A stretch of 29,911 bases of DNA from an uncultured Paenibacillaceae bacterium (GCA_937957685.1 CALGAO010000099.1:1-29911); one strand, 5' to 3'; numbered from the stretch's first letter, positions 6,093 to 15,478 are shown. The notes: a model not told the origin generated them from the letters alone. Program-made: numbers and translations.

Positions 6093-7463
6093 ATGTTATT
6101 TAACTCCTACGTCTTTCTCTTTCAGTTTCTTCCCATCGTCTTTCTACTGTTCCGTGCATTGCACAGATTCAGAACAGCGGCATTCCTGATGATCATCTTC
6201 GCGTCCTTGTACTTCTATGCCTATTGGAATTCCGATCTGCTCTACGTGATCATCAGTTCAATCGCCCTTAACTATGGATTGGTCAAGCTGCTCCGGGCAA
6301 GGCCGCGCAAATGGCTGCTTGTGATCGGGATCGCCGTCAATCTTGGCATCCTTGGCTACTATAAATACGCCGGCTTCTTCGTCGAGACGATCTCCGACCT
6401 GTTCGGCCTCGGGCTGAACATTCCCAACATCATGCTGCCGCTGGCCATCAGCTTCTTCACCTTTCAGCAGGTCGCCTACCTGGTGGATACGTATCGCGGC
6501 GAGACGGAAGGCCATTCGTTCCTGGAATATGTCTGGTTCATCGTCTTCTTCCCTCAGCTCATCGCCGGACCCATCGTGAGGCACCAGGAGATGTTTCATC
6601 AATTTCGCGACAAGGCGCTTCTGCGCCTGAATATGGAGAACATCGAGAAAGGGCTCACCATCTTCTTCATCGGGCTGTTCAAGAAGACGGTGATCGCCGA
6701 TACGCTGGCCCATTGGGTGAATGACGGCTTCAGCCAGTCCGCTCAGCTTAATGTGGTGGACGGATGGATCACCGCCCTCGCCTACACGTTCCAGCTCTAT
6801 TTTGATTTCAGCGGCTACTGTGATATGGCGATCGGGCTCGCTCTCCTGTTCAATATCAGGCTGCCGATCAACTTCGACTCGCCATACAAGGCACTCAACA
6901 TCCAGCAATTCTGGCAGAAATGGCACATGACCCTGAATCGCTTCCTGACCCATTATGTCTATATTCCGCTCGGCGGCAGCAGGACAGGCAAGAAGCGGAC
7001 CTATCTCAACATCATGATCGTCTTTCTCATCAGCGGTTTGTGGCATGGGGCGGGCTGGACCTTTATCTTCTGGGGATTCCTGCACGGAGCAGCGTCGGTC
7101 ATCTGCCGGATGTGGAAGCAGCTCGGCCTCAAGATGCCCAGGGCTCTGGCATGGGGACTGACCTTTCTCTTCGTCGTATGCGCATGGGTATTTTTCCGTG
7201 CCGGGTCGATGGAGGAAGCCTGGAACGTGCTGAGCGCGATGGCCCGCATCGATCAGCTGACCTTTGCCCTCATCTGGCAGAACAAGTACATCCTGTTCGG
7301 GCTGTTCCTCCTGCTGCTCGTCGTCCTCTTCGCCAGGAACTCGATCGCCATCATGAATGACCATCACGCCGGGTGGAGACGCACGCTGTTCGTCGCTTCG
7401 CTGGCAGCCGTCGCGATCCTCCATCTGGATCAGGTCAGCGAGTTCATCTACTTTAACTTCTAG
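6093..7463 (+). CDS. MBOAT-family membrane O-acyltransferase (AlgI/PatA-like)
   Basis: A multi-pass membrane-bound O-acyltransferase of the AlgI/PatA/DltB-like class, which passes acetyl groups across the membrane for modification of an extracellular polymer. The 456 residues begin MLFNSYVFLFQFLPIV, typical of the family, and contain the FFPQLIAGPIVRHQEM segment, WQKWHMTLNRF with His278 and SGLWHGAGWTF with His318, the two histidines expected for this family, plus about ten hydrophobic segments. The start at ATG 6093 is chosen over an upstream ATG because GGGAG lies seven bases before it. It is followed eight bases later by an SGNH-like gene; no polymer synthesis gene lies nearby, so the acceptor is unknown. 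Confidence 0.92.
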   Translation: MLFNSYVFLFQFLPIVFLLFRALHRFRTAAFLMIIFASLYFYAYWNSDLLYVIISSIALNYGLVKLLRARPRKWLLVIGIAVNLGILGYYKYAGFFVETISDLFGLGLNIPNIMLPLAISFFTFQQVAYLVDTYRGETEGHSFLEYVWFIVFFPQLIAGPIVRHQEMFHQFRDKALLRLNMENIEKGLTIFFIGLFKKTVIADTLAHWVNDGFSQSAQLNVVDGWITALAYTFQLYFDFSGYCDMAIGLALLFNIRLPINFDSPYKALNIQQFWQKWHMTLNRFLTHYVYIPLGGSRTGKKRTYLNIMIVFLISGLWHGAGWTFIFWGFLHGAASVICRMWKQLGLKMPRALAWGLTFLFVVCAWVFFRAGSMEEAWNVLSAMARIDQLTFALIWQNKYILFGLFLLLLVVLFARNSIAIMNDHHAGWRRTLFVASLAAVAILHLDQVSEFIYFNF

Positions 7464-7471
7464 GTGATTGC

Positions 7472-8509
7472 ATGAGCATATATATCAAACGATTATCCAT
7501 CTCCCTGATCATCGTGATCGCCTGCATCATGACCTTCAACTACATCGTCGACCCGTTGGCATTCTATCGTCTGCCGACCTGGTACAAGGCCCAATATACG
7601 ACCAATGCCCGCTATCAGCTGCCGGGCCTGATCAGGAATGTTCCCTACGACACGCTCATCATCGGCACCTCCATGTCGCGCAACTTCGTCGAGTCCGATA
7701 TGAACGCCATATGGGATGTGACGAGCTTCAATGCCTCCATCCCTTCCGGGACCGCGCGGGAGATGAAGCTGGCGTTCGAGCTGGGGGCTCGCTCCCATCC
7801 CGAGCTGAAGAATGTCCTGTGGGAGCTGAACTTTTACAGCCTGGCCCGCCCTCCTGAAGATGTCGAGGACGAGCAGGGAGAGTTTCCCTATTATCTGTGG
7901 GATGATGCGCTGTGGAATGATGTCCGCTATCTGTTCAGCCTGTATCCGCTCAAGCGCGCGCGGGAGATCTTCTTCGCCAACATCCGCCATGACCACCGCT
8001 TTCGGGACATCGAGAAGCTGTTCAAATTTCCCGGTTCGCAGCCGCTTACCGTGGACAAGGTGAAGGAGCTGATCAACATTCCGAGCTCGGTCGCCAAGTC
8101 CAACTATCAGTTTGAGATCATGCTCCGCAACTTTCGCACCAATGTTCTTCCGGTCGTCAGAGAGCATCCGAATGTGCAGTTTTATTTCTTCTATCCGCCG
8201 TATGGCGTCTTCTGGCATGTTCGCGCACACAAGCAGAACCCCGACTATCTGGAGGGCATCACGCTCCTGAAATCAGCGATCTTCGAGGAGCTCGCGCCAT
8301 ATGAGAATGCCCATCTGTACGATCTCCAGGATCAGGTCGAGATCACCCACGATATCTCGAAGTATATCGACGTAGCCCATTATGTGCCGGCCATCAATCA
8401 ATGGATCCTCGAATACATCCATGATGAACCCCCGCTGTCGTCGCTCGCCGAAGCGGCTGCCAAGGCGCAGGCGCTGAAGGAGCAGGTGCTGACATACAGG
8501 CTCGACTGA
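7472..8509 (+). CDS. SGNH/DltD-like membrane-anchored acyl-transfer partner
   Basis: A 345-residue protein with a single N-terminal membrane anchor (about residues 8-26) and an otherwise extracellular soluble domain. It carries the SGNH block I motif LIIGTSMSRNF with candidate nucleophile Ser67 and a late DVAH (Asp300-His303) that would complete the catalytic triad. Its arrangement resembles AlgX/AlgJ or PatB partners of MBOAT proteins, which complete transfer of the acetyl group to a polysaccharide. The start follows AGGTGAT, eight bases after the acyltransferase stop, so the two are almost certainly co-translated. Exact substrate and subfamily are not decidable here. Confidence 0.85.
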   Translation: MSIYIKRLSISLIIVIACIMTFNYIVDPLAFYRLPTWYKAQYTTNARYQLPGLIRNVPYDTLIIGTSMSRNFVESDMNAIWDVTSFNASIPSGTAREMKLAFELGARSHPELKNVLWELNFYSLARPPEDVEDEQGEFPYYLWDDALWNDVRYLFSLYPLKRAREIFFANIRHDHRFRDIEKLFKFPGSQPLTVDKVKELINIPSSVAKSNYQFEIMLRNFRTNVLPVVREHPNVQFYFFYPPYGVFWHVRAHKQNPDYLEGITLLKSAIFEELAPYENAHLYDLQDQVEITHDISKYIDVAHYVPAINQWILEYIHDEPPLSSLAEAAAKAQALKEQVLTYRLD

Positions 8510-8545
8510 GCCGTCTGGAGGATGCCATTTGCGACGGACGACCGC

Positions 8546-8598
8546 AAAAAAGGACAAGGCGAAATGCCAGCCGCAAGGCTCGCATTCCCTTGTCCTTT
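8546..8598 (-). terminator. Terminator between ftsY and the acyltransferase pair
   Basis: A long hairpin: GGACAAGG (8552-8559) pairs with CCTTGTCC (8588-8595), with further inner pairing AATGC/GCATT and AGCC/GGCT. On the minus strand it is followed by six T, so it terminates ftsY. On the plus strand only TTT follows, so it may end the convergent acyltransferase transcript less efficiently. Confidence 0.88.
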
Positions 8599-8627
8599 CC
8601 CATGGTCACCGCGCGTTCTGTCTCCGC

Positions 8628-9629
8628 TCAATTGGCGTCCTGCACGTCCTCCTCGGTCACCAGACCGGCGAACAGCGCATGGACGAACTGCTCCGCATCG
8701 AAGGGCTGGAGATCGTCCATCTTCTCGCCCAGCCCGACGAACTTCACCGGGATGTTCAGCTCATGGCGGATGGCGATGGCGATGCCGCCCTTGGCCGTAC
8801 CGTCCAGCTTGCTGAGCACAAGGCCGGTTACGCCGGTCTTCTCGCCGAACAGCTTGGCCTGGCTGAGCGCGTTCTGCCCGGTGGTCGCGTCGACGACGAG
8901 CAGCACCTCATGCGGCGCCCCTGGCACCTCGCGGCCGATGACGCGGTAGATCTTGTTCAGCTCCTCCATGAGGTTCGTCTTGTTCTGCAGACGCCCGGCC
9001 GTATCGCACAGCAGCACATCGACCTTGCGCTGCTTGGCGGCCTGCACCGCGTCGTAGATGACCGCAGCAGGGTCCGATCCGGCCTGCTGCTTGATCACGT
9101 CCGCTCCGACGCGCTGTCCCCACACTTCCAGCTGCTCGATCGCACCGGCCCGGAACGTATCGCCAGCGGCCAGGAGCACCGACTTGCCCTCGCTCTTCAG
9201 GCGATGCGCCAGCTTGCCGATCGTCGTCGTCTTGCCGACGCCGTTGACACCGACGAACAGGATGACGGTGAGCCCGTCCGGGTTCATGCGCAGATCCTCG
9301 GGTCCGGCATCGTTCCCCTTCAGCAGGGCGACCAGCTTCTCGGAGAGGATCGGCTTCAGCTGCCCCGCGTCCTCCAGCCTCTGCTTCTTCACCTCGGCGC
9401 GCAGATCATCGATGAGATCCATCACCGTGGCCACGCCCACATCGGCGCTGATCAGGACCTCCTCCAGCTCCTCGTAGAACGCTTCGTCGATCTTCTTGTG
9501 CCTGCGCAGCAGATCGTCCATCTTCTCGGCGAAGGCGCTTGTCGTCTTCTGCAAGCCTTCCCTGAACTTGTTCGTGACCGCCTCTGCCTTCGAGGCGATG
9601 GACTCGCGCAATTTTTTGAAGAAATTCAT
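8628..9629 (-). CDS. ftsY: SRP receptor GTPase FtsY
   Basis: FtsY is the membrane-associated receptor for SRP-ribosome complexes and forms a composite GTPase with Ffh. The 333 residues comprise a short basic N-terminal region (MNFFKKLRESIASKAEAV), the N bundle, and the G domain with P-loop GVNGVGKTTT (127-136), DTAGR (209-213) and SKLDG (273-277). The acidic A domain seen in E. coli is absent, as usual for Firmicutes. GGAGG precedes the ATG by seven bases. It is last in the fapR-to-ftsY gene run and is followed by a strong terminator; ylxM and ffh, normally next to it, are displaced about 3.4 kb. Confidence 0.98.
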   Translation of the reverse strand: MNFFKKLRESIASKAEAVTNKFREGLQKTTSAFAEKMDDLLRRHKKIDEAFYEELEEVLISADVGVATVMDLIDDLRAEVKKQRLEDAGQLKPILSEKLVALLKGNDAGPEDLRMNPDGLTVILFVGVNGVGKTTTIGKLAHRLKSEGKSVLLAAGDTFRAGAIEQLEVWGQRVGADVIKQQAGSDPAAVIYDAVQAAKQRKVDVLLCDTAGRLQNKTNLMEELNKIYRVIGREVPGAPHEVLLVVDATTGQNALSQAKLFGEKTGVTGLVLSKLDGTAKGGIAIAIRHELNIPVKFVGLGEKMDDLQPFDAEQFVHALFAGLVTEEDVQDAN

Positions 9630-9664
9630 GCTACAACCTCCGACTGTATAACTTATCCCTGCGA

Positions 9665-9688
9665 CATGCCCCGCATCATCGGGGCATG
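9665..9688 (-). other. Stable hairpin between smc and ftsY
   Basis: Nine perfect base pairs (CATGCCCCG/CGGGGCATG) around a six-base loop, with no T run after it. It is probably an mRNA processing or stability element in the smc-ftsY transcript, not a terminator. Confidence 0.5.
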
Positions 9689-9705
9689 CTGTTCAGGGCC
9701 CGAAT

Positions 9706-12700
9706 TCAGGCAGATACCGGCTCGCCCTCCTCCAGACGGACGGAGACGAGCTTCGAGACGCCATCGTCCTCCATCGTGACGCCATACAGGACGTCCGCTT
9801 CCTCCATCGTCCCCTTGCGGTGGGTGACGACGATAAACTGCGTTTGATTGGAAAACTCCCGCAGATATTGGGCGAAACGCGACACATTGGCCTCGTCCAG
9901 CGCCGCCTCGACCTCGTCCAGCACGCAGAACGGCACCGGGCGAACGTGGATGATCGCAAACAGCAGGGCGATCGCCGTGAGCGCCTTCTCGCCGCCGGAG
10001 AGCAGCTGCAGGTTCTGCAGCTTCTTGCCAGGCGGCTGGGCGATGATGTCGATGCCCGTCTCCAGGATGCGATCCGGCTCGCTCAGCACGAGATCGGCGC
10101 GGCCGCCGCCGAACAGCTTCACGAACACCTTCCTGAAGTGGCTGCGAATCTGCTCGAAGGTGGTGGTGAACCGTTCCGCCATCTCCTTCTCGATGTCGCG
10201 GATCACTTCATAGAGCGTCTGCTTCGCCTCCACCAGGTCATTCTTCTGGCTGGTCAGGAAGTTGTAGCGCTCGCTCACCCGCTCGAACTCCTCGATCGCG
10301 CCGAGGTTGACGTCGCCGAGCTGCGAGATCTGCCGCTTCAGATCGCGCACGGTCGCCTGCATGCCAAGAACATCCTCCGGCACGGGATAGCGCTCCTTCG
10401 CCAGCTCGTAGCTGATCTCGTAGTCCTCGGCGAGATTCTTGAGCAGATTGTCCAGCTCCACGTCGAGGCGGTTGACGCGCACCTCCAGCTGATGCAGCGC
10501 CTCCTCCACCTCGCGCAGCTTCACCCGCTGCTCCTTCGTCTCGCTCTCCTTGCCCACCAGCTCCTCCTGCTTGCGAGCGCGATCCGCGCGCATGTATTCG
10601 ATCCGCTCCGCGCACTGCTGCCTCTGCTCCAGCAGCTGCGCATGCAGCACGGTCAGGCGCTTGATCTCATCGTCCGTATGCGCCAGCTCCTGCTCCAGTC
10701 GGGCAAGCTCCTGCTCCGTCTCGGTGCGCTCGCCCGACAGCGCCGCGATCTCCTCCGCCGTGCGTGCGGCGTGCTGGCGCATCGCCGCCCGGTCCTGCGT
10801 CACGGATGCGATCCTGACCTTGATCTCGGTCAGCTGCGACTGCAGCTCGCTCTTCGCCGATTCCTGCGACTTGCGGTATTCCTCCGCCTCGCGGATCCGC
10901 TCATTCAGCGCAGCCTCCGCTTCGGAGAGCTTCACCAGCTGCTCCTGCACCTCTGCCTTGCGGTTCGCGAGCGCCTGCTGCTCGCCCTGCAGGCTCAGCA
11001 TCTCCTGCTCCGATACGCGAAGCACCGATTCCAGGTTCTGGATCTGGTGCTCCACCTGCTGGATGTGCGAGCGATGATCCTGCTCCCTGAGCCTCGCCTG
11101 CTCACCCGCAGCGCGCAGCTTCTCCAGCTCCGCCTGCATCTTCCGGATCTGGCCGCGCTCGTACTCCGCCTCGACATTCGCCTTGTCGAGCTGGCCCGCG
11201 ATCCCCGCTATCTCCTGGTTCAGCTCCTCGATGACGCGCTGGCGTCCAAGGATGCTGTTCGACTTCTTCTGCAGACTGCCGCCTGTCATCGATCCGCCGG
11301 GGTTCACCACATCGCCGGCCAGCGTGACGACCCGGTAGCGATACTTCGTTCTGCGCGCCAGTTGATTCGCGTGCTCCAGCGTCTCCGCGATGACGACATT
11401 GCCGAGCAGGTTCGCCGCGATGTTCCGGTACCGCTCCTCGAACGAGATCAGATCGACGGCGATACCGATATAGCCGGCAAGCGACCGCAGCTGCCTCAGA
11501 TCCTCCTCCGGGATCGAGCGGCCGCGCATGACATCAAGCGGCAGGAACGTCGCCCGCCCCGCCTGCTTCTGCTTCAGATACTGGATCGCAGCGCGCGCCG
11601 ACGCCTCATCGTCCATGACGATGTTCTGCAGTGCGCCGCCCAGCGCGATCTCGATCGCCACCTCATACTCGGCGGGGACATGGATCAATTCCGCGACCGC
11701 CCCATGCACGCCGCTCAGCGCCGACTGCTCCCTGGCCTTCAGCACCGTCCGCACACCCTGGGCGAACCCGTCGTAATCATCCTTCATCTCCTGCATCGTG
11801 TCCCGCCTGGAGGTCAGGGCATCCATCCTTTGCTGCAGCTCGCGCGCCCTGCGGCTCCATTCCTCCAGGCGCTGCTGGGCGACCTCGACCTCCTCCGACA
11901 TCTGGAGGAACTTCCTGCGCAACTCCTCGATGGCCGCAGACGCTTCCGCCAGCTGCTCCTGCAAGCGATCCCGCTTCTGCATCGCTTCCTTATACCCATC
12001 CTGGCTCTGTGCGATGTCAGCTTCGAGCTTGCTGCGGCGTCTGGCCAATGCCTCCTCCTGCTGCTCCAGGTAGCGCACCTCATTGCGATGCTGGGCCGAA
12101 GCGCTGAGCACCTCGAGCATCTCGGCCCGCAGATCCTCCTCCCGGGCGGTGCCGGACGCACCCTCCACGCCCAGGAGGCGAGCCTCTTCATCCTGCAGCG
12201 ATTGCTGCAAGGCCTTCAGCTGCTCGTCCACTTCCTGCAGACGCTTCTGCAGGGCCGCATGCTCCTGCTGACGGGCGGCGATGCGCTCCGCGAGGGATGC
12301 CAGCTTGTCCGCGGACTGCTTGCGGCTCGCCTCCAGGTTGCGCTTGCGCTCCTTCAGCACCTCGATCTGCCCGTCGCATTTCTCCGACTCTCCGCTCACC
12401 GTGAGCAACGTCTGCTGCTCCTTCTCAAGCTGCTCCTCCAGTTGCCTGATCTTGAGCCGGTCCTTCTCCAGCGCCGCGTCATGCTGGCTGACGATCGTGG
12501 ACAGCGCGATGCGCTCCCGCTCCAGCTCCTCCAGCTTCCGCTTCGTTTCGTTCCAGCTGGCGTGAACCTGATCGATCTGATGCACATACAGGGCGATCTC
12601 GTTCTTCTTGAGCTCTTCCTTCAGCGCCTTGTAACGCTTCGCCTTCTCCGCCTGCTCCTCCAGCGGCTCGATCTGTCCCTCCAGCTCGGCGATCAGATCC

Positions 12701-13275
12701 GCGATCCGGAGAAGGTTCTGCTCGGTTTCCTCCAGCTTCTTCTCCGCCTGCTTCTTGCGCGATTTGTACTTGACGATGCCCGATGCTTCCTCGAAGATGC
12801 CGCGCCGCTCCTCGGACTTCGTGCTGAGAATCTCCTCGATTCGGCCCTGTCCGATGATCGAATAGGCTTCCTTGCCGATGCCTGTGTCCATGAACAGCTC
12901 GGTAATGTCCTTCAGACGGCATGCCTGCTTGTTGATGTAATATTCGCTCTCACCGCTGCGCAGGATGCGCCGCGTCACCGTCACTTCCGAATAATCCAGC
13001 GGCAAGCGCTGCGACGAGTTGTCGAGCGTGATCGACACTTCACCATAATTGACAGGCTTGCGCGTGTCGCTCCCGGCGAAGATGACATCCTCCATCTTCC
13101 CGCCTCGCAGCGACTTGGCACTCTGCTCCCCGAGCACCCAGCGGATCGAATCGGAAATGTTGCTCTTGCCGCTGCCATTGGGACCGACCACCGCCGTGAT
13201 GCCCGGCACGAATTCCAGCTCGGTCCGGTCAGCGAACGATTTAAAACCTTTCAGCTCAATCCGCTTTAAATACAT
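9706..13275 (-). CDS. smc: Chromosome condensation ATPase SMC
   Basis: SMC, the ATPase of the SMC-ScpAB condensin complex that compacts and separates replicated chromosomes. The 1189 residues begin MYLKRIELKGFKSFADRTEL, with Walker A GPNGSGKS at 31-38, a long glutamate/glutamine-rich coiled coil, a hinge domain at roughly 520-650 (GVHGAVAELIHVP ... GGALQNIVMDDEASA), a second coiled coil, the signature LLSGGEKALTAIALLFAI and Walker B VLDEVEAALDEANV. Length matches B. subtilis Smc. The start at ATG 13275 follows GAGGTGAGTTC; an open upstream extension of 38 codons is not family sequence. It lies between rnc and ftsY, as in B. subtilis. Confidence 0.98.
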   Translation of the reverse strand: MYLKRIELKGFKSFADRTELEFVPGITAVVGPNGSGKSNISDSIRWVLGEQSAKSLRGGKMEDVIFAGSDTRKPVNYGEVSITLDNSSQRLPLDYSEVTVTRRILRSGESEYYINKQACRLKDITELFMDTGIGKEAYSIIGQGRIEEILSTKSEERRGIFEEASGIVKYKSRKKQAEKKLEETEQNLLRIADLIAELEGQIEPLEEQAEKAKRYKALKEELKKNEIALYVHQIDQVHASWNETKRKLEELERERIALSTIVSQHDAALEKDRLKIRQLEEQLEKEQQTLLTVSGESEKCDGQIEVLKERKRNLEASRKQSADKLASLAERIAARQQEHAALQKRLQEVDEQLKALQQSLQDEEARLLGVEGASGTAREEDLRAEMLEVLSASAQHRNEVRYLEQQEEALARRRSKLEADIAQSQDGYKEAMQKRDRLQEQLAEASAAIEELRRKFLQMSEEVEVAQQRLEEWSRRARELQQRMDALTSRRDTMQEMKDDYDGFAQGVRTVLKAREQSALSGVHGAVAELIHVPAEYEVAIEIALGGALQNIVMDDEASARAAIQYLKQKQAGRATFLPLDVMRGRSIPEEDLRQLRSLAGYIGIAVDLISFEERYRNIAANLLGNVVIAETLEHANQLARRTKYRYRVVTLAGDVVNPGGSMTGGSLQKKSNSILGRQRVIEELNQEIAGIAGQLDKANVEAEYERGQIRKMQAELEKLRAAGEQARLREQDHRSHIQQVEHQIQNLESVLRVSEQEMLSLQGEQQALANRKAEVQEQLVKLSEAEAALNERIREAEEYRKSQESAKSELQSQLTEIKVRIASVTQDRAAMRQHAARTAEEIAALSGERTETEQELARLEQELAHTDDEIKRLTVLHAQLLEQRQQCAERIEYMRADRARKQEELVGKESETKEQRVKLREVEEALHQLEVRVNRLDVELDNLLKNLAEDYEISYELAKERYPVPEDVLGMQATVRDLKRQISQLGDVNLGAIEEFERVSERYNFLTSQKNDLVEAKQTLYEVIRDIEKEMAERFTTTFEQIRSHFRKVFVKLFGGGRADLVLSEPDRILETGIDIIAQPPGKKLQNLQLLSGGEKALTAIALLFAIIHVRPVPFCVLDEVEAALDEANVSRFAQYLREFSNQTQFIVVTHRKGTMEEADVLYGVTMEDDGVSKLVSVRLEEGEPVSA

Positions 13276-13407
13276 GAACTCACCTCTTCCACCTGATCCG
13301 ACTTGGATGCATGCCAGCATCCTCCTCAAGGCGCGCATCTGACTCCATTCTTCTGACGCGAATAGAAAACTGCCGGAGCTTCTGGACACCGACAGTCGCT
13401 TATCACT

Positions 13408-14094
13408 TTATCTCTGCAAGACAGACAGCGCTTCCGCGGCAGCGTTCTGTTCCGCTTCCTTCTTCGTCCGCCCGGATCCTCTGCCGAGGCGGCGATCGTT
13501 CATATACACTTCCGAGACGAAATGCTTGTCATGCGCCGGACCATGCTCGTCGACGATGCGATACTCCAGCGTCCCGAGCGCATATTGCTGCACATATTCC
13601 TGCAGCCTCGTCTTGTAATCGGAGATCTGCGGTTGATCATACCGGGAAATCTTCGGAAACATCACCTTCATCAGCCATGAGCGAACGGCTTCGATGCCCT
13701 GATCCAGATAGAGCGCGCCGATGAACGCTTCGAACACGTCTGCCAGGAGGGCCGGGCGGGTGCGCCCGCCCGTGATCTCCTCGCCCCGTCCCAGACGCAC
13801 ATAGGAGCCGAACCCCAGCTCATTGGCAAACTCGACAAGCGACGGCTCGCACACGATCGAAGCGCGCAGCTTGGTCAGTTCGCCCTCTGTCCGCTTCGGA
13901 AACAGATTGTACAGATAATCGGACACGCACAGCTCAAGCACGGCGTCACCGAGAAACTCCAGGCGCTCATTGTGCATCGCTTTGCCTCGGTTCTCATTGA
14001 CATAAGAGGAATGCGTAAAAGCCTGAGCGAGCAGCTTGCGATCATTGAACTTCAGACCCAGCGCTTGCTCCAACTCTCGCAAATCACGGTTCAT
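13408..14094 (-). CDS. rnc: Ribonuclease III
   Basis: RNase III cleaves double-stranded RNA, including rRNA precursors and scRNA. The 228 residues contain the signature NERLEFLGDAVLEL with catalytic Glu46 and Asp50, DVFEAFIGALYLDQG with Asp119 and Glu122, and a C-terminal double-stranded RNA-binding domain (about 158-226, including GSGRTKKEAEQNAAAEAL). GGGAGG lies upstream of the ATG at about 11 bases. It sits between fabF and smc, 132 bases before smc. Confidence 0.98.
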   Translation of the reverse strand: MNRDLRELEQALGLKFNDRKLLAQAFTHSSYVNENRGKAMHNERLEFLGDAVLELCVSDYLYNLFPKRTEGELTKLRASIVCEPSLVEFANELGFGSYVRLGRGEEITGGRTRPALLADVFEAFIGALYLDQGIEAVRSWLMKVMFPKISRYDQPQISDYKTRLQEYVQQYALGTLEYRIVDEHGPAHDKHFVSEVYMNDRRLGRGSGRTKKEAEQNAAAEALSVLQR

Positions 14095-14134
14095 GATGCT
14101 AGAGTCCTCCCGGTCAGACTAGGATGGTGAAGCT

Positions 14135-15379
14135 TCAGGAAACGTAACGCTTCAGGATCAGTGTGGCATTGTGCCCGCCAAATCCGAAGGAGTTCGACAT
14201 GGCGATATCCACCTTCGCCTGGCGTGCTTCATTCGGCACGACATCCAGATCGCATTCCGGATCCTGGTTGTCGACGTTGATGGTCGGAGGGACAACGCCA
14301 TGGCCGATGACGAGCGCGGAGATGATCGCCTCCAGGCCGCCTGCTGCGCCGAGCAGATGTCCGGTCATCGATTTCGTGGAATTCACCAGAACGCCCGAAG
14401 CATGCTCGCCAAACACCGTCTTGATCGCGGCGATCTCGGACTTGTCGCCGACCGGCGTGGAGGTGCCATGCGCGTTGATATAGTCGATGTCCTTCACATC
14501 GATGCCGGCATCGCGGATCGCCATGCGCATGCAACGCACGGCGCCCTCGCCGCCAGGCGCGGGATCCGTCATATGATGCGCATCGGCGCTCATGCCGTAG
14601 CCGATCAGCTCGGCGTAGATGCGCGCTCCGCGCTGCAGCGCATGATCCAGCGACTCAAGCACGAGGATGCCGGCGCCCTCGCCCATGACGAAGCCGTCGC
14701 GGTCCACATCGAAAGGACGGCTCGCCCTCTCCGGCTCGTCATTGCGCGTCGACATCGCCCGCAGCGCGCAGAAGCCGGTCATGCCGACCATGCGAATCGT
14801 CGCCTCCGCGCCGCCGCAGATCATGACGTCTGCATCGCCGCGCTCGATGATGCGGGCCGAATCGCCGATCGAATGGCTGCCGGTGGCGCACGCGGTCACG
14901 ATCGTCGTGTTCGGTCCCTTCGCGCCGGTCAGCATCGAGACGTAACCGGATGCCATATTCGCGATCATCATCGGGATGAAGAACGGGCTGACCCGCTTGT
15001 GGCCTTTCTCCAGCAGCGTCGTATGCTGCTCCTCCCACGTTCCAAGGCCGCCGATGCCTGAGCCGATGATGACGCCGGTGCGCTCCGGATCGGCGTTGGT
15101 GCCGATGTGGAGATCGGCATCCTGCAGCGCCAGCTTGGAGGCCGCCACGGCGAAATGCACGAAGCGGTCCATGCGCCGCGCATCCTTGCGATCGATGTAA
15201 TCTTCAGGATTGAAGTCTTTCACCTCAGCCGCGATGCGCGTCGGAAGCTCACTGGCATCAAAAGCGGTGATCGTGGAAACGCCGGATCTGCCGCTGACCA
15301 GATTGTTCCATAACGTATTCAAATCAGAACCGAGCGGGCTGATCGCCCCCATACCGGTTATGACTACTCTTCGTTTCAT
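14135..15379 (-). CDS. fabF: 3-oxoacyl-ACP synthase II
   Basis: FabF (KAS II) elongates acyl-ACP with malonyl-ACP and is important in adjusting membrane fluidity with temperature. The 414 residues hold the active-site Cys164 in VTACATGSHS, His304 in INAHGTSTPVGDKSE and His341 in KSMTGHLLGAAGG. Two adjacent ATGs (15382, 15379) follow GAGGTG; the second has the better seven-base spacing and gives family length, so it is used. It follows acpP by about 100 bases and ends 41 bases before rnc. Confidence 0.97.
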   Translation of the reverse strand: MKRRVVITGMGAISPLGSDLNTLWNNLVSGRSGVSTITAFDASELPTRIAAEVKDFNPEDYIDRKDARRMDRFVHFAVAASKLALQDADLHIGTNADPERTGVIIGSGIGGLGTWEEQHTTLLEKGHKRVSPFFIPMMIANMASGYVSMLTGAKGPNTTIVTACATGSHSIGDSARIIERGDADVMICGGAEATIRMVGMTGFCALRAMSTRNDEPERASRPFDVDRDGFVMGEGAGILVLESLDHALQRGARIYAELIGYGMSADAHHMTDPAPGGEGAVRCMRMAIRDAGIDVKDIDYINAHGTSTPVGDKSEIAAIKTVFGEHASGVLVNSTKSMTGHLLGAAGGLEAIISALVIGHGVVPPTINVDNQDPECDLDVVPNEARQAKVDIAMSNSFGFGGHNATLILKRYVS

Positions 15380-15450
15380 CATTACCCACCTCGGCAAGGA
15401 TATCGGATGACAGAGCTCGCATCAAGCTCCAACCGTAATCAAATGTGGAT

Positions 15451-15473
15451 AAGTCCCGTTATGCACGGGACTT
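15451..15473 (-). other. Strong hairpin just after acpP
   Basis: AAGTCCCGT/ACGGGACTT forms a perfect 9-bp stem with a five-base loop, starting five bases beyond the acpP stop. No T run follows, so it is not a typical terminator. It may protect the 3' end of acpP mRNA or mark a processing site that lets acpP be expressed above fabF. Confidence 0.55.
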
Positions 15474-15478
15474 AAAGT

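Noticed and set aside
6258..7424. A 388-codon minus-strand open frame opposite the MBOAT gene
   Set aside because: The plus-strand protein has clear MBOAT motifs and hydrophobic segments; the minus frame is low-complexity and charged with no motif.
9820..13269. A 1149-codon open frame on the plus strand opposite smc
   Set aside because: It is the antisense shadow of smc. In that register stops arise only where smc uses TTA, CTA or TCA codons, which are rare in this GC-rich genome. It has no ribosome binding site or recognisable domain and is leucine/arginine/histidine-rich as expected for antisense of a coiled coil.
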